Source: Sphingomonas limnosediminicola (GTDB taxonomy: Bacteria > Pseudomonadota > Alphaproteobacteria > Sphingomonadales > Sphingomonadaceae). From it: 64,000 bases of DNA. The notes beneath the pieces were generated by a model. That model searched no databases. It was not told the origin of the DNA and saw only the letters and a list, made by a program, of their open reading frames with translations. Every line of letters begins with the position of its first letter. The stretch's first letter is position 1. The position numbers and the translations under genes were made by a program. Positions 37,719 through 46,086 of this stretch are shown in pieces. The DNA lies in the NCBI RefSeq assembly GCF_039537965.1, contig NZ_BAABBM010000001.1:2641501-2705500 (forward strand), written 5' to 3'.

Positions 37719-38212
37719 CCGCGGGGCGCGCGGATCAGCGCTTCTTCGTTGCTTGCGAGCTGCTGCTTCAGCGTGGCCGCGGGCGGGGCCCAGAGGAAGC
37801 CGAAGCTGACCGAGCCATATTTGCCGGTGGTGGCGTGATGGAGACGGTGCGCCTGCACGATGCGCTTCATGTAGGCGGAGCGCGCGACATAGCGGTGGGC
37901 AATGCGCTGGTGGACGATGACGTCGTGGAAGCCGAAGTAGATCGCGCCATAGGCAGCAATGCCCGCGCCGACCCACGTCGCCCAATCGCCCCAGCCAAGC
38001 TGCACGCCCCCGAGCAGCAGGATGATCGAGGGGATGGCGAAGATCAGGGCGTAAAGATCGTTGAGCTCGAACAGGCCGGTACGAAGGCGATGGTGGCTCT
38101 CGTGCAGGAACCAGCCGGGGCCGTGCATGACCCAGCGGTGCGCGACATAGGCGACGCCTTCCATGAAGAGGACGGTGGCCAGGAAGAGGAAAATGCCGGC
38201 GGCTATGTTCAC
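37715..38212 (-). CDS. crtZ: beta-carotene 3-hydroxylase CrtZ
   Basis: Integral-membrane di-iron hydroxylase, 165 residues, converting beta-carotene to zeaxanthin. The four histidine boxes are AHRWVMHG, HESHHRLR, FHDVIVHQRIAHR and QAHRLHHA, as in bacterial CrtZ. It heads a two-gene unit with the sterol-desaturase-family hydroxylase and faces crtYIB, so both arms supply one pathway. Confidence 0.94.
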   Translation of the reverse strand: MNIAAGIFLFLATVLFMEGVAYVAHRWVMHGPGWFLHESHHRLRTGLFELNDLYALIFAIPSIILLLGGVQLGWGDWATWVGAGIAAYGAIYFGFHDVIVHQRIAHRYVARSAYMKRIVQAHRLHHATTGKYGSVSFGFLWAPPAATLKQQLASNEEALIRAPRG

Positions 38213-38726
38213 GCGCGCCTTATAGTCTACTTGGCGGAGGTCTGAAGGGGGCTTTGTCAGGTAGTCTGCGCGACGCTCAGTTCCGCCAACTAGCCGGCGG
38301 ACCCGGGTCGGATCGTTGCAAATCGCGATGTCGTTGCCGGCGACTTGGTCCTTGCGTTGTTCGATGTACCAGACGTGCTGGGGACAGTGTCGACGGTACC
38401 GAACCTGCTTCTTGCGCGTCTTCGCCTACGCCGGGGTGGGCACCGGCTCGTGTGGAGGCCGAGTGCGGGCAATTCCATTCGAGCGTGAGCACCCCTGCGC
38501 GGAAGAGCATATTGGGCAGGGCGCAAACCATTTTGCCTGCGGGATAGCCGTACCTGATCGACGGTCAGAATTCCGTGTCGAGCTTGTCGATCGCGGTCAG
38601 TGGCTGCTGAGTGGTGATGACGACGCATTAGTCATGGGCGGGAACCTCGCTCCTCTCGGGAATGAGGTCATCCAGTCCGGGGATGTTTCGCCGTTGGGTG
38701 AACGCCGGCTTCGCTTGTCGCGTCTG
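38213..38726. other. intergenic stretch before the DUF2793 gene, no supported gene
   Basis: About 500 bases after crtZ. A frame between stops at about 38291 and 38488 reads like protein (VAGDLVLALFDVPDVLG, then LLLARLRLRRGGHRL), but it has no start or ribosome site and ends early. The frame of the downstream gene stays open across most of the stretch, yet its translation looks like noise. It could be a decayed gene preceding the orphan DUF2793 gene. Confidence 0.4.
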
Positions 38727-39209
38727 ATGCGAGCGACTTACCTATTTAAGCGCGGGCAAGCGCAGAAGGAAATGATGACGAATTCGAGCCTGTCGGTTCT
38801 TGATGCAATCGTCGCGGGCGCTGTCGAGGAACCGCCGCGTAGGTCGCCGCCCGAAGCGCCGGCGTTGGGGGCGTGCTACCTGATTTCCGACGCGCCTTCC
38901 GACGCGTGGGCTGGAAAAGCACAATGTGTTGCTTCCTTCACGAGCGGAGGCTGGCAATTTGTCGAGGCCGAGCCTGGATTCAGCATGTATATCCGGTCCA
39001 CGGGAACCTTCGCGCTCTTCCGCAACGGTGGCTGGGAGCTAGACCAGATCCACGGGTCTGCCGTTGTCCTTGGAGGTCAACAGGTTGTGCACGAGAGAGG
39101 AGTGGCAATTGGCTCTCCCGCGGGCGTCGCGGTGGTCGATATTGCGGCGCGCGAGGCGATCGAAAACATGCTGTTCGCAATGCGCACGCACGGGCTTATC
39201 GAAACGTAA
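38727..39209 (+). CDS. DUF2793-domain protein (orphan, phage/GTA-associated family)
   Basis: 160 residues from ATG 38727 (TTG 38715 possible). It has the DUF2793 opening YLFKRGQAQKEMMTNSSLSV (usual form: GQAQKExxxNEAL) and core ALGACYLISDAPSDAWAG, then GGWQFVEAEPGF. The family is commonly found beside gene-transfer-agent or prophage tail genes, and no other tail gene is near. No good ribosome site. It may be a remnant. Confidence 0.7.
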   Translation: MRATYLFKRGQAQKEMMTNSSLSVLDAIVAGAVEEPPRRSPPEAPALGACYLISDAPSDAWAGKAQCVASFTSGGWQFVEAEPGFSMYIRSTGTFALFRNGGWELDQIHGSAVVLGGQQVVHERGVAIGSPAGVAVVDIAAREAIENMLFAMRTHGLIET

Positions 39210-39366
39210 AAAACCCAGCAATCACAAAGAGTAAGGCATTATCTTCCTCAAGAGTGATGCTTTTGCGCAACAGGGCTCGGATTCACGACCTTGCGCGGCA
39301 ACCGGCGCTCTCATAATGTGTTCAAGCGGTTCAATCTGAAGAACGCATGTGAAAGGGGACTCTTAT

Positions 39367-40227
39367 ATGCGCAAGCTAGCCATTGCGGTGGCGCTCGCAT
39401 CGACGGCGATGGCGACCCCCGCCCTCGCTCGCGACCATAGTTTTTACGCGGGCGTCGAAGGCGGCGTGCTCTACGTCGAGAACGCAGATCACGACGTGGT
39501 AGACGAAACTGGGGATGTTCTCGGCACTCCTGGGACGCTCACCGATGCAGTGACTCTTTCGCACCACAGCGGTTACGACGTGGATGCGATTGCCGGATAC
39601 GACTTCGGCTTCGTTCGCCTTGAAGGCGAAATCGGTTACAAGCGCGCGTCTGTGAACCAGGCGATCATCGATCCGCGTATCGCGGGCGGTGGACCTGGCG
39701 ACAACTACGACGCCAGCGGCCGTGGCCGCGCCCTGTCGGCGATGGTCAACTTCCTGCTCGACTTCGGCAACGAAGACGGCCTGAGCGGCTACGCCGGCCC
39801 TGGTATCGGTCTGGCCGAAGTGAAGTACGATCCTTTTGCCGACACCCCGAACGGGACGGTCGGTTATTCGGATAGCGACAGCGGCATTGCATGGCAGGCG
39901 ATCGCGGGCATCCGTTATGCGGTCAGCCCGAACATCGACATCGGCCTGAAGTATCGCTTCTTCAACGTGCCGAACCTGCACTTCAGCGACAGCGAGAACG
40001 GTCTCCGTCTCGACACGCGCTGGCGTTCGCACAGCATCATGGCGAGCCTGATCTACAACTTCTGGGCTCCGCCTCCGCCTCCGCCTCCGCCGCCGCCACC
40101 CCCGCCGCCTCCGCCGCCTCCGGCGACGCAGACGTGCCCGGATGGCTCGGTGATCCTGGCGACCGATACCTGCCCGGCACCGCCGCCTCCGCCTCCGCCG
40201 CCGCCACCGGCGCCAGAGCGCGGCTAA
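39367..40227 (+). CDS. outer-membrane beta-barrel protein with polyproline tails
   Basis: 286 residues from ATG 39367. Signal peptide LAIAVALASTAMATPALA is followed by a porin-like barrel (FYAGVEGGVLYVEN at the start, SIMASLIYNFW at the closing strand). Then come 18 consecutive prolines, a short Cys-containing insert (TQTCPDGSVILATDTCP), ten more prolines and the terminus APERG. OmpA-type proteins usually continue into a peptidoglycan-binding domain after such a linker; here the protein stops. A strong terminator follows. Confidence 0.88.
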   Translation: MRKLAIAVALASTAMATPALARDHSFYAGVEGGVLYVENADHDVVDETGDVLGTPGTLTDAVTLSHHSGYDVDAIAGYDFGFVRLEGEIGYKRASVNQAIIDPRIAGGGPGDNYDASGRGRALSAMVNFLLDFGNEDGLSGYAGPGIGLAEVKYDPFADTPNGTVGYSDSDSGIAWQAIAGIRYAVSPNIDIGLKYRFFNVPNLHFSDSENGLRLDTRWRSHSIMASLIYNFWAPPPPPPPPPPPPPPPPPPATQTCPDGSVILATDTCPAPPPPPPPPPPAPERG

Positions 40228-40253
40228 GCGAAAGCGAAGCTAGGCTAAGAAAC

Positions 40254-40290
40254 ACCGGTCCGGGCCCAGTGCCCGGGCCGGTTTTCTTTT
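40254..40290 (+). terminator. intrinsic terminator after the beta-barrel gene
   Basis: A 12-bp GC-rich stem (40254-40265 with 40271-40282, one wobble) with a 5-base loop, running into TTTTCTTTT. Clear rho-independent terminator about 25 bases after the gene's stop. Confidence 0.88.
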
Positions 40291-40410
40291 GTGCTGCGCG
40301 CTAAATCGTGATCGCGGAAGATTGTCGCGATTGTTCATCGCCCAGGCGCGCGTCGCCGCCCGCTCGCAGATCCAGTGGTGCTATCGCCTGTAGGGCGGCA
40401 ACCAGAAGTT

Positions 40411-41721
40411 TTAGTTCGCCGCGACCTGCTGTGCGGCCCGCTTATCCCAACCGTAAATGTCGGGCAGATAGGTCACCTTGCCATCGCGGACCTGTGCGGT
40501 GATGTAAGTGAGCACGATCGGCACGCCGGCAGGCAAATGCACGCGCATTTCCGGATCCTTGCCCGGTGCAACGGGGTCCGTGCCAAGCAGCCAACGCCCC
40601 AGGCGCGTTGCATCCTCGACGCGCACGCAGCCATTGCTGAGGTTGCGGACGTCCTTGGCGAACAGCGCCTTGTTGGGCGTGTCGTGCAGATAGATGTCTT
40701 CCGGGTTCGGGAAGGGGAACTTGAGCCTGCCCATCGAGTTCAGCGGACCCGGATCCTGACGCACGAGCAAATGCGCCGTTCCCGCCGCGGCCGCTTTCCA
40801 GTCGACGGACTTGGGGTCCACAATGGTAGCTGTCTCGCTCCATTCGTTGAGCACATTGTAGCCATGCGATTTCAAATAGCTCGGCCCGAGCTTCAACGCG
40901 TTCGGAGCTATTGTCTTACGCACCAAATGATCCGGCGCGTGCCAGTAAGGATTGTAAGTCACGTAATACATGATGCTCGAGATGAGCGGCGTCGGCAGTT
41001 CGTAGGTGCCGACAATGACCTTCATCGAATCCGCTGGGCGGCCATTTTCATAGAGCGTCAGCAACTGCGTTCCTGAATCGACGATCAGGAAGCGTCCGGT
41101 AGACGGGATCGAGCGCGCGCGATCGAGATTTGCGAGTAGACGCGGATCCGGAGTGAGGTTCCCCGTCGACTGTGCTTCCGCCCATGCCGTATCCCTGATC
41201 TGCTGGTACACCGGGTTCAGATTTGAGGTGTTCGCGAGGTAGGTCGTCAGCGATGGCGCAGCGGCGGCCGTCAAGAGGATCTGGTCTGGGCGAGTGCCCT
41301 GCGGTTGGAGCACCGGATAAGCGTAAATCATGCCCGGCGTCGGCCGCTTGACCGCCTGAACATAGCGCACCCAAGCTGTCGACAGGACGCGCTCGGCAGC
41401 TTTAACATCCGCAGGATTTCCGCTGCGGGCCTGCGCGGCCGCGGCCTGAACCTGAGCGGCTAGCTGAGGACCCTCGCTAAACCCGTCGAACGGGGCGCGC
41501 TGCAGAATCGCTGTCAGCTGGCTAATCGCGGCGCCATCGGCGTTCGCGCGGAACCAGATCGCCGGTGCCAGCCGCGTGTCATAGTAAGACGCGACGGCTG
41601 CCGCACTGCCGGAAGAGAGCGAAGGCGTTGCGAGCGGCATTTGCGCCGAAAGGGATGTGGAGGTCGCGAGCCCTAGAGCAGTCACTGCGATCAGTCCCAT
41701 TTTCGTCAAGTCAGTCGCCAC
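40411..41721 (-). CDS. L,D-transpeptidase-like (YkuD) with SNGC instead of SHGC
   Basis: 436 residues; paralogue of the protein at 19627-20952, with the same layout: signal region, helical domain, YkuD domain (YYVTYNPYWHAPDHLVRK, LHDTPNKALF). The usual SHGC catalytic motif reads NLSNGCVRVED: the Asn codon is AAT at 40633-40635 while the Cys codon is kept. The other domain features and reading frame are intact, so this is not decay. It could be an altered-activity transpeptidase or a structural paralogue. Confidence 0.9.
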   Translation of the reverse strand: MATDLTKMGLIAVTALGLATSTSLSAQMPLATPSLSSGSAAAVASYYDTRLAPAIWFRANADGAAISQLTAILQRAPFDGFSEGPQLAAQVQAAAAQARSGNPADVKAAERVLSTAWVRYVQAVKRPTPGMIYAYPVLQPQGTRPDQILLTAAAAPSLTTYLANTSNLNPVYQQIRDTAWAEAQSTGNLTPDPRLLANLDRARSIPSTGRFLIVDSGTQLLTLYENGRPADSMKVIVGTYELPTPLISSIMYYVTYNPYWHAPDHLVRKTIAPNALKLGPSYLKSHGYNVLNEWSETATIVDPKSVDWKAAAAGTAHLLVRQDPGPLNSMGRLKFPFPNPEDIYLHDTPNKALFAKDVRNLSNGCVRVEDATRLGRWLLGTDPVAPGKDPEMRVHLPAGVPIVLTYITAQVRDGKVTYLPDIYGWDKRAAQQVAAN

Positions 41722-41950
41722 AAGTGTCCCCCAAGGATTGCTATCCGACAGATTTAGTCTGGCTTATCCGACTTCCAAGCTGGATTTGCCATTAACCGCG
41801 CCGTCGTTGGCGCCGGTACTGCACGGGATCCACAGCTTACACCGGTCTTGAAGATCAAGCCAAAGTTATCGCGCTGCCGGACCATGCCGTTGGCCTTGTT
41901 TCCTCGGCGCACGGCGCATACGCGGTCCTAAACTTCGAAGAGGTAAGAAG

Positions 41951-42730
41951 ATGGACGTCAAAGGTTTTGCCGCTGTCGTGACGGGCGCCGCGTCGGGCCT
42001 GGGTGAAGCGACTGCCCGCGAGCTGGCACGGAGGGGCGCGAAGGTTGCCGTCTTTGACCGCGATGCCGGAAGGGGCGAGGCGGTTGCCGCAGACATCGGC
42101 GGCGTGTTCTGCGAAGTCGATGTGACGTCCGACGAGAAGGTTGCCGCCGCTTTCGAAAAGGCGCGCGCGGCCCATGGCCAGGAGCGCATCCTCGTTAACT
42201 GCGCCGGTGTAGCGAATGCCGCAAAGACCGTTGCGCGCGACAAGGAAACTAAGACCGCCAAGTTCTATCCGATGCAGCAGTTCGAGCTTGCCATCCAGAT
42301 TAACCTGATCGGGACTTTCCGCTGTATCGCCAATTCGGCCTTTGGGATGGTCGATCTTGAACCGCTTGCCGATGGCGAGCGCGGTGTCATCATCAGCACG
42401 GCCTCGGTTGCCGCCGAGGACGGGCAAATCGGCCAGGCCGCTTATTCGGCATCGAAGGGCGGTGTTCTGGCTATGGCGTTGCCGATCGCCCGCGACCTGA
42501 TGAACGACGGCATTCGCGTGAACACGATTCTGCCGGGTGTCTTCAAGACCCCAATGGTCTCGATGATGCCGGCCAACGTGCAAGACGCGCTTGGCGCGCA
42601 GGTGCCTTTCCCGAAGCGACTTGGCCAGCCCGAGGAATATGCGAACCTAGCCTGCTTCCTAATCGAAAATCCTTACATGAACGCTGCGGCGGTTCGCCTC
42701 GACGGTGGCATCCGCATGGCGCCGCGGTGA
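41951..42730 (+). CDS. short-chain dehydrogenase/reductase (3-hydroxyacyl-CoA-type)
   Basis: NAD-dependent SDR of 259 residues. Cofactor motif VTGAASGLGEATAREL, NAG variant LVNCAGVA, catalytic Ser in TASVAAEDG and YxxxK in AYSASKGG. The domain, including the LPGVFKTPM block, resembles type-2 3-hydroxyacyl-CoA dehydrogenases (HSD10-like) of fatty-acid or isoleucine breakdown. Its stop overlaps the cysQ GTG start. Confidence 0.87.
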   Translation: MDVKGFAAVVTGAASGLGEATARELARRGAKVAVFDRDAGRGEAVAADIGGVFCEVDVTSDEKVAAAFEKARAAHGQERILVNCAGVANAAKTVARDKETKTAKFYPMQQFELAIQINLIGTFRCIANSAFGMVDLEPLADGERGVIISTASVAAEDGQIGQAAYSASKGGVLAMALPIARDLMNDGIRVNTILPGVFKTPMVSMMPANVQDALGAQVPFPKRLGQPEEYANLACFLIENPYMNAAAVRLDGGIRMAPR

Positions 42731-43557
42731 CCATCGACCATCGGCGGCTCGTCGACGAGCTCGCCGACGCCGCGCGGGAGGCGGGTGAGGCGATACTCAC
42801 GGTCGTCCGACGCGGTTTCGAGGTTGAAACGAAGGGCGATGCTTCGCCGGTCACGGAGGCCGATCGCGCGGCGGAGCTGGTCATCCTCGCGGCTCTGGCG
42901 AGGGCCGCACCTGGCGTGCCCGTTATTGCCGAAGAGGAAGTCGCGGCCGGGCGAATTCCGGCGCATGGCGATTTCTATTTCCTGGTGGACCCGCTGGATG
43001 GCACGAAGGAGTTCGTTCGGGGAGGCGACGATTACACGGTCAACATCGGTTTGATCGAGGGCGGTGCTCCCTTGCTTGGCGTTGTCTACGCGCCAGCGAC
43101 AGGGACTCTCCATGCAGGGTGGATCGGCGACGGTGCATGGGTCGATCGCGGAAACGGGCGGCAATCGATCAGGACCCGCAGGCGCGGGGCGGAGACGATG
43201 GCGGTCGCCTCCAAGTCCCATCTCAACCAGGCGACGATTGATTACCTTCAGGCCGCGGTTGGCACCTGTGGTTACGTCTCGGTGGGCTCATCGCTGAAGT
43301 TCTGCATCGTTGCGGAGGGACAAGCGGACATCTACCCGCGAGCTTCGCCAACCAGCGAATGGGATACGGCCGCGGGCCACGCGGTATTGCTCGCCGCTGG
43401 TGGCGCGGTCGACGGCCCGGACGGAGCGCCTCTACACTACGGCAAGCGCGCTTTTCTCAACCGCGGCTTCGTGGCGACCTCGGGATGGAAAGCCCCGCGG
43501 CTCGACGAATATCTTGAGCCATTTTCGGGCGGCGGTGACCTGCCGCAAGGCGTTTGA
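42727..43557 (+). CDS. cysQ: 3'(2'),5'-bisphosphate nucleotidase CysQ
   Basis: Inositol-monophosphatase-fold phosphatase, 276 residues, that clears 3'-phosphoadenosine 5'-phosphate made by sulfate assimilation. Metal-binding motifs are VIAEEE, LVDPLDGTKEF and SEWDTAAGHAVL. GTG start overlaps the SDR gene stop. It is the last intact gene before the interrupted regulator. Confidence 0.93.
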   Translation: MTIDHRRLVDELADAAREAGEAILTVVRRGFEVETKGDASPVTEADRAAELVILAALARAAPGVPVIAEEEVAAGRIPAHGDFYFLVDPLDGTKEFVRGGDDYTVNIGLIEGGAPLLGVVYAPATGTLHAGWIGDGAWVDRGNGRQSIRTRRRGAETMAVASKSHLNQATIDYLQAAVGTCGYVSVGSSLKFCIVAEGQADIYPRASPTSEWDTAAGHAVLLAAGGAVDGPDGAPLHYGKRAFLNRGFVATSGWKAPRLDEYLEPFSGGGDLPQGV

Positions 43558-43709
43558 CGATCTAAATCGCTGGCCTTCATTGAGGCCATTCCGAGAAATC
43601 CCCGCTGACCGAAGTGCCGAAAGCCTCCGCCAGCTTAGCGATGAGGTTGGGCGGATCGCAGCCACTCGCCCGCCTTTCCATCGGACCGGCCTCATCGCCA
43701 AAGCCAGTC

Positions 43710-44084
43710 ATGCACGCCGCCAACGCCGACGCGCCGCGCGATTCTGCCGAAACGGTTCGTGCGGTGATTAAGGCGCGACGTCTTCGATCGCGGTTCTTCT
43801 CGGAGGAATTATTCGCTGACCCGGCGTGGGACATGCTGCTCGACCTTCTGCAGGCCGAAATATCGCAGATGCGCGTGCCGGTATCGAGTTTGTGCATCGC
43901 CGCGGCAGTCCCGGCCACGACCGCGCTGCGCTGGCTGAAGACCATGGTCAGCTAAGGGCTGTTCATTCGCCGCGACGACCGGAAGGACGGCCGCCGGGTG
44001 TTCGTCGAATTGGCACCCGAAGCTAGCGCTGCCCTGCGGCGCTACTGCGCTGAGGTGGGGCCGGCGGCTGTAATCGGAGCCGGA
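43710..44084 (+). pseudogene. MarR/winged-helix regulator interrupted by a stop codon
   Basis: From ATG 43710 the frame encodes a winged-helix-type sequence (SSLCIAAAVPATTALRWLKT), then hits TAA at 43953-43955. The same frame continues immediately with GLFIRRDDRKDGRRVFVELA, a typical MarR wing and recognition tail. The protein was therefore cut by a single nonsense codon; beyond about 44084 the frame runs on through the tRNA gene. A GTG at 43614 gives a longer N-terminus. Confidence 0.7.
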
Positions 44085-44132
44085 CGCTTGCGCACTTGCG
44101 GCGAGGCACTTCTCCATGCAACTGAGCCGCGC

Positions 44133-44208
44133 GGGCGGTTAGCTCAGTTGGTAGAGCATCTCGTTTACACCGAGAGGGTCGGCGGTTCGAGCCCGTCACC
44201 GCCCACCA
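44133..44208 (+). tRNA. tRNA-Val (anticodon TAC)
   Basis: 76 bases with a 7-bp acceptor stem GGGCGGT / ACCGCCC and encoded ACCA end. Anticodon stem TCTCG / CGAGA encloses loop TTTACAC, giving anticodon TAC, which reads GTA/GTG valine codons. The T-arm GGCGG-TTCGAGC-CCGTC is canonical. It lies just after the broken regulator and before the accessory-looking stretch to 48 kb. Confidence 0.97.
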
Positions 44209-44433
44209 CCTAATCCTGCAATGCTGCGGCGGCAGCTCGGTGGCGCGCGATCAGGATAAGTGTAACTTAAGTTAAACCGCGCCGGTGCCGCCTTTTCGAC
44301 TGCGGGCTCGTAAGTATCCGCCACAATATCCTGGTGCACATCGCGTTACCCAGATTTGGTGACCTCTCCTACATTCAAAACGTGTGAATCCGTCGTCGGC
44401 GGGACGTCGGGTGGCATCGAGTGGGAGTTTGTG

Positions 44434-44769
44434 ATGCCTGCGTTTGGAAAGAAGATTGATGGGCCGACCGGCCGTCGCCGGAACGTCAGACAAGATGTTG
44501 TCCTTGCCGCCTCGGCGTTGACGATAGACCGCTCGCGAACGGTTCTCGTCGAGGATGTTAGCGCCGAGGGAGCGAAGCTTCGCGGCCGGGATCTGCCCGG
44601 CAAGGGCTCGCAGATACTGTTCCAATTAGGAAAGTGGGAAGTGTTCGCATCCGTGGTCTGGAATGGCCGCGACGAATGCGGAATCACGTTCGACGAGCGA
44701 CTTGATGACGAACGCATCGGCCGGCTGGAGCGGGAAGCTCATTGGGGCGAGGTCATGGGAATCGGCTGA
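44434..44769 (+). CDS. PilZ-domain protein
   Basis: 111 residues from ATG 44434. The PilZ pattern is present: basic RRRNVRQDV (RxxxR), then VEDVSAEGAKLRG (D/NxSxxG) and a closing strand GITFDERL. PilZ domains bind cyclic di-GMP. A single-domain protein, probably a c-di-GMP-responsive adaptor or one with a degenerate site. It converges on the XRE regulator, with 5 bases between. Confidence 0.82.
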   Translation: MPAFGKKIDGPTGRRRNVRQDVVLAASALTIDRSRTVLVEDVSAEGAKLRGRDLPGKGSQILFQLGKWEVFASVVWNGRDECGITFDERLDDERIGRLEREAHWGEVMGIG

Positions 44770-44774
44770 AGCCG

Positions 44775-45338
44775 TCAAAGACTCCGCACCAACTTTGAAG
44801 CGACCGCGATCCAGGGTGGATTGGTGACAACCTGCTGACGCCCACCGGCTTCGAGCGGTAGAATTTGGAGCCGCTCGTCGTCGCGGTTGATAAGCCGACC
44901 GAACAGGAAGCGGCCGGCGGGGCGCGGCACAAGTACGTCGCGATTCATGCCGCGGGCAAAGTCTGCGGGCTGGAGCATCTCGCACCAGATCTCATCGCCT
45001 GCGTGATACTGGCCGACGCTTGCGGTCACCGTCAGCGCTACTTGCCCCTCATCGACGCGGGGAGGGACGACGATCGCCGCGCGTTTCGGAGCCATTGCGC
45101 CGCTCGGGCCAAGCACGGCGATTACGTTGAGCTCTGCGGTGTCGTCAGCCTGGACAAGATCTTGCGCGTCAACTCCCAGGGCCTTGGCAAGGCGGTTCAG
45201 CCAGCCAACCGAGACGGTTCGCGTTCCGGTTTCAAGTCGACCGATCGTCTGTGGGGTTGTCTGCGGATCGCAGGCTTGCGCGACGTCTTCGAGCGTCATC
45301 CCGCGCGCCCTGCGCACCTCCCGGATTCGGGTGATCAT
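44775..45338 (-). CDS. XRE-family helix-turn-helix regulator
   Basis: 187 residues. The N-terminal HTH (IREVRRARGMTLEDVAQACD, then QTIGRLETGTRTVSVGWL) is phage-repressor-like. The C-terminal half (GDEIWCEMLQPADFARGMNR, then an RFLFGRLINR segment) has the layout of S24/CI-type domains but without an obvious Ser-Lys pair, so it is probably not self-cleaving. An operator-like palindrome lies just upstream, suggesting autoregulation. Confidence 0.85.
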   Translation of the reverse strand: MITRIREVRRARGMTLEDVAQACDPQTTPQTIGRLETGTRTVSVGWLNRLAKALGVDAQDLVQADDTAELNVIAVLGPSGAMAPKRAAIVVPPRVDEGQVALTVTASVGQYHAGDEIWCEMLQPADFARGMNRDVLVPRPAGRFLFGRLINRDDERLQILPLEAGGRQQVVTNPPWIAVASKLVRSL

Positions 45339-45362
45339 CCGTCCCCCTCAATTGTGCGTTTG

Positions 45363-45375
45363 AACCAAACTGGTT
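45363..45375 (-). promoter_or_regulatory. palindromic operator candidate upstream of the XRE gene
   Basis: AACCA (45363-45367), a 3-base spacer, and TGGTT (45371-45375) form a perfect 5+5 palindrome 25 bases before the XRE start, in the divergent gap before the small gene at 45453. It is a fitting self-repression site, inferred from position and symmetry only. Confidence 0.45.
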
Positions 45376-45452
45376 TTCTCTATGTCCTGCAGACACGCCA
45401 TTATGGCAAGCCGTGGGCAATTGTGTACTTAACTTAGCAGGGCTGATTCGAC

Positions 45453-45626
45453 ATGATTGACCAGCGCGAAGAGCCGGAAACCTATGAGGTTACACCCGCC
45501 ATGATCGAAGCTGGCACAAAGGCGCTCGCCGAGAACTTTGGACTTATCTCCGAACAGTCTGCTGTTCGGGAGGTTTATATTGCCATGTGCCGAGCTTCGG
45601 CAGTTCGCGCTTCATCTCGTTCCTGA
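45453..45626 (+). CDS. small hypothetical protein (57 aa)
   Basis: 57 residues from ATG 45453: an acidic start (IDQREEPETYEVTPAMIEAG), then EVYIAMCRASAVRASSRS. The middle is of a kind found in phage-borne and sphingomonad small proteins. It is divergent from the XRE gene and probably under the same operator. Its 3' end overlaps the opposing gene by 83 bases, which is unusual and lowers certainty in the stop-proximal part. Confidence 0.5.
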   Translation: MIDQREEPETYEVTPAMIEAGTKALAENFGLISEQSAVREVYIAMCRASAVRASSRS

Positions 45627-46086
45627 TCTCTTCGGGAGGTCTGGAGCCGATATAAGCCGTTAGTGTGGTGTAGATTGTGCCGAGGTCGCTTGCCGCGTCT
45701 CGGATCGAAGATGGCGGGTATTCCTCGGCGAACCAGCGAACATTCTGTGGCACGCCGTTCGGCTTGAGATAGACGGCAACAACCTCTTCTTCGGCAAATC
45801 CTCCGTAGTGGACAAGCCGATCGCGCAGTTTGACGATGTTTTCGAGTTGGTTGAGGGCCTCTTGAACCCTCGCGTGACCATCACCCTCAAGATGGGCCAG
45901 CGCCAGAAGCTTTTTGAGTTTGGACAGGCTCTCACCGGTTCGTGGAAAGCCCACCAGGATTTCAAATTTGTTCTGCGGTAAGCCCGACAGTTCACGAAGG
46001 CAGAGACGTAGCCTATCTTCGACATCAGCGAAGGCGCCAATGAGCGCCCCGACGCTGCTGTGAAACTCGTTGTCCGGAGATCCCAT
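45544..46086 (-). CDS. hypothetical protein, HEPN-like helical
   Basis: 180 residues, soluble and helical: FHSSVGALIGAFADVEDRLR and LKKLLALAHLEG, then a KLRDRLVHYGGF block. The RxxxxH-type pattern in that block (Arg-Asp-Arg-Leu-Val-His) resembles HEPN-like nucleic-acid-binding or toxin-associated domains, but I do not assign a function. It overlaps the plus-strand 57-residue gene at its 3' end and starts at a CATG shared with the next gene. Confidence 0.65.
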   Translation of the reverse strand: MGSPDNEFHSSVGALIGAFADVEDRLRLCLRELSGLPQNKFEILVGFPRTGESLSKLKKLLALAHLEGDGHARVQEALNQLENIVKLRDRLVHYGGFAEEEVVAVYLKPNGVPQNVRWFAEEYPPSSIRDAASDLGTIYTTLTAYIGSRPPEEIRNEMKRELPKLGTWQYKPPEQQTVRR

